Below, in pieces: positions 44,644-53,062 of a stretch of DNA of 64,000 nucleotides. The stretch comes from Accumulibacter appositus (GTDB lineage Bacteria > Pseudomonadota > Gammaproteobacteria > Burkholderiales > Rhodocyclaceae), in assembly GCF_035440685.1 (NCBI RefSeq), contig NZ_DAORMW010000005.1; one strand, given 5' to 3'. The notes under the pieces are model-generated. The model was not told the DNA's origin. It worked only from the letters and a program-made list of their open reading frames with translations, and did not search any database. The translations under genes were made by a program, and so were the position numbers. Within the stretch, counting starts at the first letter, position 1. Each line of letters begins with the position of its first letter.

Positions 44644-45681
44644 ATGAGTGCGACTAAAGGAGCCAGCCTGATGTGCTGCGTTAGGAAAGTCGACGACCCG
44701 CGAAAAACCAACAATGGGACAGTTGATGATTTTGTGGAGATTCTGGTGATTGCCATGGCCGCCGTGCTCTCCGATTGTGAAACCGCCGAAGATATCGCCT
44801 ATTGGGCGTACAAGAAGGAGACGTGGCGTCGTCAGTTCCTGCCACTCAAGAATGGCTTCCCCTCCGAGAGGACGTTTCTGAGGCTCTTCCGAGCTCTGGA
44901 CCCAAAGCAATTCGAGGGGGCGTTCCGCCGCTCGGTCGCTGAAGTCGTCGGGACCCTCAATGGCGGCGTTGCTGCGGTCGATGGCAAAAAAAGGCGTGCG
45001 TCGGGCAGAAGCAGTGAGACCGCCATCCCGGAACTGCTCAAGGCACTGCATATCAAGGACTTGCTGATCACCATTTACGCCATGGGGTGCCCGAAAATCG
45101 CCCGTCAGATCACCGACCAGGGCAGCGACTACTCGCTCGCGCTCAAAGGCAATCAACCAGCGCTGCTGGAAGCTATGCAGACTGATTTCATTGACCAATA
45201 TCAATCGCCAACAGGCGGCCGCCACCGCCAGGTTCATAAGTCCCGCGGTCGGATTGTTGGCCAAATCGCCTCGGTGCTGGGCGCGAAAGGGGCGGTTGGC
45301 ATCGTCGATTGGCCGAAGTGCAAGGCGATCCGACTGGTCGACTCTCTGCGCAAGGTCGTTGAAGAAGAATCGAACTGCGAGCAGCGCTATTACATCAGTT
45401 CCCGCGCGCTAACCGCCGAACAACTTCCCGTCGCCGTGCGCGACCCCTGGGCGCTGGAGAATCGACTTCACAGGGTGCTCGACGTCAACGTCGGCAAGGA
45501 TGCCAGCACCGTACGCAAAGATAACGCCCCACAGAACCTTTCCCTCTCGAAGAAGATCGTTCTCAATCTGATTCGCCTAGATACGACCGACCAGAAGAAA
45601 ACCAGGTGGCGCCTGAAGCGCAATGCCGCCTCCCGGGATGACGACTTTCGGGTGAAGATCACGGGCCCCGTCAGACTATGA
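44644..45681 (+). pseudogene. ISAs1-family transposase, internally deleted
   Basis: The 345-residue frame keeps the ISAs1 plan: VDDPRKTNNGTVDDFVEILVIAMAAVLSDCETAEDI, GFPSERTFLRLFRALDP, and the first catalytic Asp in VAAVDGK (about 113). Where family members have about 40 residues between DGKT.RRS and EITAIPELL, this copy jumps from DGKKRRASGRSS to ETAIPELL. The second catalytic Asp (TIDAMGCQ in the family) is Tyr (TIYAMGCP, 145). The Glu (ALENRLHRVLDV, 272) remains. The enzyme should be inactive. Terminal repeats were not found. Confidence 0.8.
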
Positions 45682-45795
45682 CCTCCGAGTGCCGAGACCT
45701 AAGCTCCGCCCACTGCCGCCGTCGCCTGAAACGTATCGTTAGATACGTACCCACCGAAACACACCAGTACGTTAGATGACTAAGGAGAAGTTGTG

Positions 45796-46872
45796 ATGAA
45801 AAAAGCTGATCTAGAAAAGAGATTTTCCGAAGGCCGAATGATTGAAAAAGCCGACAGTGCAACACAGCCGTCAAGGTTGGGAAGCACTGGCGACGGCAAG
45901 TTTAGCCTTATTGAACTGCTGCGTGGCACCTGGACAAGCGAAGCACAGGGCTGGAATCTTATCGCACTTCCTTTTTCGTCTGCGCCTGACAAATTTAGGC
46001 TGTTGATGAACCAATATGGAGAAACTCTTAGCTTCAATGCGCCAGACAAAGGGGTTCCAAATCGTGGCGTAACCCCGGATTCAATGGGAACAACGCCAGA
46101 TCCAAGTGATGAAACCGATCAACTGATTGATGCCATTGCTTATGAGCAAATTATTACGCAAAAAGAAGTCGAAGACTTCCCTGTAAGCACAATGCGGGAA
46201 AAGAATGGCAATCCAATTCATCATGAGCCAGGTTTCTTTCTGCAATTCCTGAACCATATTTCAATTGGACATACCGAAGAAGATGGTGAGGAAGATGGGC
46301 CAAAAGAGCAGCTAAAGATTGCGCGTTTGGCAACTATACCCCATGGAAATTCAGTTCTTGCGATGGGGACGGTTCAATTTGTGGATGGCCCCCCTATGAT
46401 CCGCGATGAAAACGCTCTGCCCGAGAGAATCAACAATATGGATGTCGGTGGCAATCCATATCTTGCGCCTTACCAGCATTTCGAGAACAACCATTTTTTT
46501 GGCAATGTCCCGCAAACGGTAGCCGATTTTCCTGGTTTTTTTCCCACAGATGCGAACGCAATCCTCAAGTTTGCCAACACAAAAATCCGAGTTAAGCGAA
46601 CAACCGTCCTTCACTTTGATACCAAATTCCGCAATGAACAATTGACGGGCGTCCCGATTTCAAACATTCCATTTGTAACACGGGAAGCGGATGCCACAGA
46701 GGTGCATGCGACGTTTTGGATAATGGAACTGGTCAAGGAAGATGATTCTGATCCAACAGAATTTATAATGCAGTATTCTCAAACGGTGTACTTGGAGTTT
46801 TTTGATTCTGATGTACCTGGAAAGCGCATCCGGTGGCCTCACGTGAGCATCAACACTTTAAGGAAAACGTAA
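45796..46872 (+). CDS. Unassigned 358-residue protein on A+T-rich DNA
   Basis: ATG 45796 has AAGGAG at 45783-45788. The codon usage is much more A+T-rich than the surrounding core genes, a sign of horizontal transfer. The protein is soluble without a signal. The segment LLRGTWTSEAQGWNLIALPF near residue 43 resembles the opening of lipocalin/nitrobindin-like haem-binding barrels. Further parts (EPGFFLQFLNHISIGHTEE, ATIPHGNSVLAMGT, TTVLHFDTKF) suggest a large beta-barrel. I cannot name a function with confidence. A strong hairpin follows the stop. Confidence 0.7.
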   Translation: MKKADLEKRFSEGRMIEKADSATQPSRLGSTGDGKFSLIELLRGTWTSEAQGWNLIALPFSSAPDKFRLLMNQYGETLSFNAPDKGVPNRGVTPDSMGTTPDPSDETDQLIDAIAYEQIITQKEVEDFPVSTMREKNGNPIHHEPGFFLQFLNHISIGHTEEDGEEDGPKEQLKIARLATIPHGNSVLAMGTVQFVDGPPMIRDENALPERINNMDVGGNPYLAPYQHFENNHFFGNVPQTVADFPGFFPTDANAILKFANTKIRVKRTTVLHFDTKFRNEQLTGVPISNIPFVTREADATEVHATFWIMELVKEDDSDPTEFIMQYSQTVYLEFFDSDVPGKRIRWPHVSINTLRKT

Positions 46873-46897
46873 TCCATAAATCAGCTCTAACGAATAA

Positions 46898-46934
46898 GGA
46901 TGGATCGTGGGAAGCCACGATCCATCCGTTTGTT
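46898..46934 (+). terminator. Strong terminator-like hairpin
   Basis: GGATGGATCGTGG (46898-46910), GAAG, CCACGATCCATCC (46915-46927) form a perfect 13-bp stem with a GNRA-like tetraloop, followed by GTTTGTT. It lies 26 bp after the stop of the preceding gene and probably ends its transcript. Confidence 0.75.
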
Positions 46935-46972
46935 GGACGAACCCGGTCCGCACGGTCGATCTGGGAGCCCCT

Positions 46973-47026
46973 AGAAAAAAACTTTTTAATAGCCTTACGG
47001 AATATACTAGGCTGAAAGTTTTTTCT
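46973..47026. repeat. Imperfect long inverted repeat
   Basis: AGAAAAAAACTTT (46973-46985) with AGCCT (46991-46995) faces AGGCT (47009-47013) and AAAGTTTTTTCT (47015-47026). The stem is about 17 bp with A/T tracts on both sides. It could be a bidirectional terminator or the end of a small mobile element. Confidence 0.5.
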
Positions 47027-47805
47027 GGAAAACAAGCGCTTAAACCATCTCGTTATACGCAACTCACTCAACATAAATCACAAGCCGCTAGATAGATCGT
47101 TCTCGTGATGGCCTTCGGTCACTCTTCATAGCTACAACCCCATATCTAACCTGTTTGGTTCCGGCTTCGCCAGCTCAGGTTGGATATCCATCGAATATCG
47201 GCCTTGTACCCCATATGAATTTTGGAAGAATGCGGATATGCATATGAGGCTCCGAAAACGGGGTCTATGTCGTTTCGTGTGGAACGGGTGTGGATTTTGG
47301 CGGTTTATAGGGGCAATTAAAGGGCCAGGGGCCGGTTAACTTCGCATCAATAGCTCAAGGACGCGCTGCGGGGTAAAAGCGCACGGCGTCCCTGAGATCG
47401 AAGGGTAGCCGCCTAAGCTCATCACTCCGGTAATGGCGGGCGGCCGCCTCCGTGAATGTGGGCTGGCTATCGGCCCACAAAACGGCTGAGCACGGACCCA
47501 AGCGCCATAGCAGCAAGTTGGCGATGGCCATCTGACAGGCCGAGTAGCAGACGGGCCACGCACAGTGCTCCACGTCGCCAATCGGCGGCATCCCATGCCG
47601 CCCGCACAGCTCTTCAGAACGACCCCGGGCCATTGACCTTGTCAAACCCGCCCTGCCGAGCCTGTAATCCGGTCGCCGAAAAGCGACCATAGAGGTATGC
47701 TCCCTCCCAGGCGCGATGACGCTCATGGCGCACGGCTCCAAGGCAACGTCGCCAGCGCGCCCTCTCGCTACCGCCTCGACACCCGACAGCCAGCCACCCC
47801 ATTCG
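47027..47805. other. Gap before the TIR-NACHT gene with no recognised gene
   Basis: The left part (to about 47330) is A+T-rich and non-coding. The right part is GC-rich with minus-strand frames of moderate length (47355-47834), which I do not recognise and cannot support as a gene. The promoter of the large gene should lie here; no clear -10/-35 was identified. Confidence 0.4.
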
Positions 47806-50800
47806 ATGCCGAACACCACCTGTGATCTGTTCATCAGCTACCGCCGCAGCGATGCGGCAGGCCACGCGCGGGCGCTTTATCGCGACCTTTGCCGGCGCTT
47901 CGAAAAGCAGCGCATCTTCTTCGATCGTGAGTCGATCGAGGCCGGAACCGTGTTTCCCGAGCGCCTGCGCGACGGCGTCGATGGGTGCCGGGTAGTGCTG
48001 GCGCTGATCGGGCCCGGCTGGCTCGAGGCGAAGGATGCCAGCGGCCAGCGGCGCCTCAATGATGCCAACGATTTCGTCCGCCAGGAAATCGCGCAGGCGC
48101 TGCACCTCGGCCGCAAGCTGATCCCGGTGCTGTTCGACGACACGCCGATGCCGGCGGCCGCCGATTTGCCAATACCGCTGCAAGGGCTCGCCGCCTGCGA
48201 TGCGCTGATGCTGCGCGGCAAGAACTTCGAGTACGAGCTGCAGCTCGAGGAACTGCTTCGCCTGCTGGCCGCCATCCCGGGGATGCCGGCGCCGCTACCG
48301 CCGGCCGAAGGCGTGCTGATCGGCAGCGGCCTCGACTTCGACGTCTTTCGTGGCCGCCGCTACCTCCCGATTCGTCTGCGTGCGTCGCTACGCGCAGTTT
48401 TCAAGCCGCTGATCGACGATCGCACGCGCTTCTTTGGCGGTCGGCACGCCTTCTTCGAAACCATCATGCAGTTCGCTGCCGACGAGCAGGGCGGCTACCT
48501 GGCGATCACCGCGCCGCCCGGTTTCGGCAAGACGGCGCTGATCGCCAATCTCGTCGACGCCACTCCCGAGGCCTTCGCCTATCATTTCTTCGCCCCGGTT
48601 TACGGCGACGAGACGCTGGACGAGAAGTTCTTCCTGCAGAACGTCGTGCAGCAGATGGCCGCCTGGCACGGCTACAGCGCCGAGCTGCCGGAAGCGATCA
48701 ACGAGTTGCGCGCGCTGTACCAGGAGTTCGTCGACACGCCGCTGCAGCACCAGCAGGTATTGCTTCTCGACGGTCTCGACGAGGTCACGCAGTGGCCGCT
48801 GGCGCCCTACCTGAGCCGGCGCCTGCCAGCGCATCTGCACATCATCGTCAGCGTCCGCGACGTCGGCCAGGACTGGCGAAATGAATACGGCTTGCCCGCC
48901 GACCAGCTCGCGGAGCTGCCGCTCGGCGGCCTCGACCGCGACGAGATCCAGGCCCTTTTTTCGACGCTGGGAGAAGCCGGCGAACGAATCGCCGCCGACC
49001 CGGCCGCGCTCACGCACATTAGCGGACAGGCCGCCTACGCGAACGATCCCGCGCTCGGTGCCGACCCGTTCTACGTCCGCTTCCTGGCCGAGGACCTCGC
49101 CAGCGGGCTCCTCACGCCGGCGCAGATTGCCGAGCAGCCGCAGGGGCTGGACGCCTATCTCGATCGCTGGTGGAAGCAGATCGTGCAGCTCGCCGGCGAC
49201 GCGCCGCTGCGCGACCTGTTTGGGACGCTGGCCGCCGCGCTCGGGCCGATCGGCCGCGGCGACCTCGAAGCGATCAATACCAGCCTGCGCGACGACTGGG
49301 CGGGCGACTTTTTCGAACAGGTGCTGGCGCGCGTGCGCCGCCTCGTGCGCCAGGATGAGAGCGGCCGCTACGGCCTTGCGCATCCGCGCCTGCGGCACTA
49401 CGTCGCCGACCCGCGACGCATCGGCAAGATCGACGATTACCGCAGCCGCCTGCGCGACTACTGCCTGCGCTGGCCCGAGCATCGCAGCCCCTACGCCCTG
49501 TCATTCCTGGCCACGCATCTGGCCGACGCCGGCCGCAGCGACGAACTCTGCGCACTGTTCTCGGGCCGCTGGATGGCCGCCCAGTGGTCGGTGCTGGGCA
49601 CCTACAGCCCCCTGATCGCCGACCTCGACCGTGCGGCCAGAGCCCTGCTGGCACTCCCGGAGCCGGATTATCCACGCCTGCTGGCGCTGGTCGTCGCCCG
49701 CCAGACCGGGCGCGAGCTGATGCTCAGTTTCCCTGACGAGCTCTACGAAGCGTGGACCGCGCAGGGCGAGATCGAGCGCGCACTGGCCGGTCTTGGCGCA
49801 CTGGGAAAAGCCCGCGGCCGGGCAATCGACCCCTTGCTCGCGGTGGCCACGCGGCTGCTCGATACGCCCGCCGCCGCTGCCGACGGGAACCCCCGACGCG
49901 CGGCCACGTTGCTGCTCCAGGTGATCGATCAGTTGCCCCTGGTACGCCTGGCCAACGAGCAGCAGCAAGCGTTGGCGAAGCTGGCCGCCCTGCTGCCACT
50001 GGAGCGCGGCCTTCCCGATGCGCAGCGCACGGCCTTGATTCGCCAGGCCATCGACTTTGCCGAAACGGCCGACGACGCGGTGCAGCGGGCGGCCGGAATC
50101 GGCGCCATCGCCAGCGCCTTGCGCGCCTCGCCACCCGACCGCGAGCTGGCGCGCGGACTACTCACCCGGGCGCGACAGGCGCTGCCCGCCATCGACCTCG
50201 CTGCCGACCGCGCTTTCGTCCTCGCCAGCCTGCTGCCGGCCCTGGAGAACTTCGCGCCCGACGAAGTGCTCGCGGAGATGACGACGCTCGCCGAACAGGG
50301 GGCGGCGCTTCTCGAGCACGGCTCGCTGGCCAAGAATCCCTTGATCCGACTATTGAGAGCTTGGCAGCCGTGGCAGCTCCCACAAAGCGCACCACGAGCA
50401 CAGCGCCAGGAAAGCATCGCGCTCCTGCAGTGCTTCGCCGAGTTCTACCTCGACGACTCAAGCGAGCAACGCGACTACGCGGGTGCAGCGCTGTCGGCGA
50501 TCGTTCCCGCGCTGTGCCGCCTCGAAGACAAGGGGCTGGCGCTGCAGCTCATCGAACGTTGCTGGCACAACGACGCCGTCGAGGGCGCGCTTTGCGTCAG
50601 CTACGCCGTCGACGCACTACGCGAATTTCTCCCCGAAAGGCTCAGCGACTGGCTGACGGCCGCAAAGGAACTGACCGACGCGTCACACCACGACATGCCG
50701 ATCAATCAGCAACTGTTCACCGCGTCGATCAGCAACGCCCTGGCGGCATGCGGGGACTGGCAAGGCGCGCTCAAGCTGGCGGCGACGCTGCGCGGCAGCG

Positions 50801-52530
50801 AACGTGCCGATGCCTTGATCGATCTGGCCCGCCGCACCGGGGTGGCTTTCGACAACGATCAGCCGGCACGCGAGGCGATGCTCGAGAAGATCAGAGTCAT
50901 TGCGCAAGACCCCGAGCTGACGACGGGCGTAGACGACCTCGCGCGACTGGGCGTGGTCACTGCGCAGGCCCTCGGCGCAGCCTCCGGCAAGCGCACTGAC
51001 GCTGCACTTGCGCGGGCGGCGTCGCTGTGCCTGGCCGAAATGCCCGAGGGCGACGCTGACCAGCTGCGCCACCTGCTGGCGATGGCCTTGCACGAGGACG
51101 GCGCCGACGTGGAGGCGCTGGCGACATTGCATCAGATGAGCTGGGTCAGTTCGCTGGCCTCGAGCATGGTCGTCCTGATCGAGTCGGTAGCCGCCGAGGC
51201 CGGCCAGCGCGACGCCTGCACCCAGGCACTGATGGCCGAACTGCAAGCACGCGAGGGCGCCAGCCTCTATGGCGACGCCCTGCGCATGGTCGCGCCGCTG
51301 GTCGTCAGCCTGGCCAGGGAAGGTGCGCCAGCCGCTGGCCCGCTGGGACAGTTTCTGGCCGACCGGATCGGATCGCTGCCGATCGAGGAGCAGATCGACA
51401 TTCTGGCAAACCTGTCGGCAGCTCTTTGCCACACCGACGCGGACCAGGCGGCCAAGCAATACGAGAGATTGCTGGACTGGTTCGGCGCCCTACGCGCGCA
51501 CGGCTACGAGATCCGCGCCAACACCCTCGCTCGCGTGATCGGCCAACTGGCTGCTGCCGCCGACTTGCTCGGCGATCACCTGCCACCGCTGGCCGAAAAG
51601 CTACGCGAGCTCGCCGGTCGCTACGCGGACCCGCAGGACGCGATCACCCTTGGCGGCGCGCTGTGCCTGCTCGAGGTCTCGCGCGGTTGCCAGGCGCTGG
51701 GCGCAGCGCTGGGACGACTGCTCCCCGCCGTCGCCGCCCTCGCCAACAAGGCACCACCAGCGCTCTACATCAGCCGCATGTTCGCCGATATCGTCGGCCG
51801 CCAGGTCGGCAGCAATGAACCGCAGGCCAAAGCGGCAACGGCACTCGCCGAAGCCGTCGTCCGCTGCGCGCGCCCCTGCCCCGACGAGGCGGCCAGGGTA
51901 ATGGAGGCTTGCCTGGAGCAAGCACTGGCGATCGACAACAAGGGCGACCGCGCGCAGGCGCTTATCGACATCTGCGGCAAGCTGGCGGCTGGCCCGCGCG
52001 GCTGGCCGCAGCGCCTCGAAGCATCACTGGCGGCAGCGCTGACGAAAACACAGCTTGCCGATCCCGAGGGCCTGCCGGCCGTCCTTGCCGCAGCCGTTGA
52101 CGCCATGTGCGCCGCCGACGATCCCGACACCGCCGAACGCCTCGCCCGCCAGGCGACGGACCCGGCCTTACTCGAAACGCTGCTGGCAAACATTGCCACC
52201 GAGCGTGAGCGCCTGACCCTGGGCGAGCTGTCGCTGTTCGAGCGTGCCTTCGTCGGCATCGGCGATGGCCAACTCGCCAGCGCGGTCTTGCACTCGGTAA
52301 AGGTCGAAAACGACGGCGCCAACATCCTCAAGTTTCTCGCCGAAACCCTGGTCACGGAGCAGTGGGGCAGCGAACGCGGACGCCTGCTTTGCGAATTCCT
52401 GCCGCAGTTCGCGGCGCCATTGCGGGCGCTACACGGCAGTAGCGAAATCGGGCGCTTGGTTGCGGAGGTGGAGCGCTTGGATAGGGCTTTTCTCGAAGCG
52501 GCGGGGATTGTTGGCGAGGGTGGGGGCTGA
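47806..52530 (+). CDS. TIR-NACHT STAND NTPase with long helical C-terminus (candidate immune protein)
   Basis: The protein has 1,574 residues from ATG 47806; another ATG at 47716 would add 30 disordered residues. Residues 5-155 form a TIR domain of the TIR_2 type (CDLFISYRRSDAAGHARALY, RIFFDRESIEAG, VVLALIGPGWL, FVRQEIAQALHLGRKLIPVLFDD). Glu94 in VRQEI is the candidate NADase residue. Residues 205-600 look like a NACHT/STAND module with Walker A APPGFGKT (236-243) and Walker B LLLDGLDE (319-326). About 950 residues of Ala/Leu-rich helical repeats follow, presumably the sensor. The plan is that of NLR-like proteins: the sensor detects a signal, the NTPase oligomerises, and TIR degrades NAD+ or makes a signalling nucleotide. 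The function is inferred. Confidence 0.88.
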   Translation: MPNTTCDLFISYRRSDAAGHARALYRDLCRRFEKQRIFFDRESIEAGTVFPERLRDGVDGCRVVLALIGPGWLEAKDASGQRRLNDANDFVRQEIAQALHLGRKLIPVLFDDTPMPAAADLPIPLQGLAACDALMLRGKNFEYELQLEELLRLLAAIPGMPAPLPPAEGVLIGSGLDFDVFRGRRYLPIRLRASLRAVFKPLIDDRTRFFGGRHAFFETIMQFAADEQGGYLAITAPPGFGKTALIANLVDATPEAFAYHFFAPVYGDETLDEKFFLQNVVQQMAAWHGYSAELPEAINELRALYQEFVDTPLQHQQVLLLDGLDEVTQWPLAPYLSRRLPAHLHIIVSVRDVGQDWRNEYGLPADQLAELPLGGLDRDEIQALFSTLGEAGERIAADPAALTHISGQAAYANDPALGADPFYVRFLAEDLASGLLTPAQIAEQPQGLDAYLDRWWKQIVQLAGDAPLRDLFGTLAAALGPIGRGDLEAINTSLRDDWAGDFFEQVLARVRRLVRQDESGRYGLAHPRLRHYVADPRRIGKIDDYRSRLRDYCLRWPEHRSPYALSFLATHLADAGRSDELCALFSGRWMAAQWSVLGTYSPLIADLDRAARALLALPEPDYPRLLALVVARQTGRELMLSFPDELYEAWTAQGEIERALAGLGALGKARGRAIDPLLAVATRLLDTPAAAADGNPRRAATLLLQVIDQLPLVRLANEQQQALAKLAALLPLERGLPDAQRTALIRQAIDFAETADDAVQRAAGIGAIASALRASPPDRELARGLLTRARQALPAIDLAADRAFVLASLLPALENFAPDEVLAEMTTLAEQGAALLEHGSLAKNPLIRLLRAWQPWQLPQSAPRAQRQESIALLQCFAEFYLDDSSEQRDYAGAALSAIVPALCRLEDKGLALQLIERCWHNDAVEGALCVSYAVDALREFLPERLSDWLTAAKELTDASHHDMPINQQLFTASISNALAACGDWQGALKLAATLRGSERADALIDLARRTGVAFDNDQPAREAMLEKIRVIAQDPELTTGVDDLARLGVVTAQALGAASGKRTDAALARAASLCLAEMPEGDADQLRHLLAMALHEDGADVEALATLHQMSWVSSLASSMVVLIESVAAEAGQRDACTQALMAELQAREGASLYGDALRMVAPLVVSLAREGAPAAGPLGQFLADRIGSLPIEEQIDILANLSAALCHTDADQAAKQYERLLDWFGALRAHGYEIRANTLARVIGQLAAAADLLGDHLPPLAEKLRELAGRYADPQDAITLGGALCLLEVSRGCQALGAALGRLLPAVAALANKAPPALYISRMFADIVGRQVGSNEPQAKAATALAEAVVRCARPCPDEAARVMEACLEQALAIDNKGDRAQALIDICGKLAAGPRGWPQRLEASLAAALTKTQLADPEGLPAVLAAAVDAMCAADDPDTAERLARQATDPALLETLLANIATERERLTLGELSLFERAFVGIGDGQLASAVLHSVKVENDGANILKFLAETLVTEQWGSERGRLLCEFLPQFAAPLRALHGSSEIGRLVAEVERLDRAFLEAAGIVGEGGG

Positions 52531-52678
52531 AGCTGCCTCGACGACCTGTGCGGGAAAACGGAAGCCGTCCGTCACACGACCGTCATCCTCGCCACCTCCA
52601 AATTCGAGAACGACCGCGGCAAGTTGTCGCAATGTTGGAACTGACGCCCATCTCTTGGCCAGGGTATCCGTCATCACG

Positions 52679-53062
52679 CTAAACCTCGCGAAAAATCAAT
52701 TCGCGATGGCCAGATAGGAACAGTCGGTCGGGGTAGAACTTCTCGGGGAATCTTAACGGTCTGCCTTCATAGCGGGCGAAGTTATCCCGAACCGCCTCAT
52801 TGGTAAAATGGCTCCGGATGCGTTTGCTAACAACCAGACGGTAGTCCTCGTCAAAAGTCACCAGCCCCCGATCAAATGCCGCGTCATGAAGGCGGGACAG
52901 GCAAAGTCCGTTGCGCGGGTTGACCCGGTGTTCCGGGTGAGTAGCCCAAGGCAGAATATGGCTGGCGACTAGAAGTTCTGTGAGCGGGTTACCAGAAACA
53001 CAGCACTGGTCTTGATAGGCGGCAAGCACCATCCGCCGAAAAAATCCTTGCGCCAGTCTAAC
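52679..53062 (-). pseudogene. HNH endonuclease gene, 3' half, split off by IS insertion
   Basis: The minus-strand frame reads VRLAQGFFRRMVLAAYQDQC at its start. The HNH core follows: CCVSGNPLTELLVASHILPWATHPEHRVNPRNGLCLSRLHDAAFDRGLV, ending KFYPDRLFLSGHRELIFREV. It has no start codon of its own at the proper place, because the reading frame enters directly from the IS end at 53063. Joined to the part at 55026-55427 it makes one 259-residue HNH_2-type nuclease. Codon joining across the 6-bp target duplication is exact (GKVRLAQGFF). Confidence 0.88.

Noticed and set aside
47355..47834. Minus-strand frame of about 159 codons before the TIR-NACHT gene
   Set aside because: It partly overlaps the start of the large gene on the opposite strand and matches no family I recognise; kept only as part of an unassigned gap.
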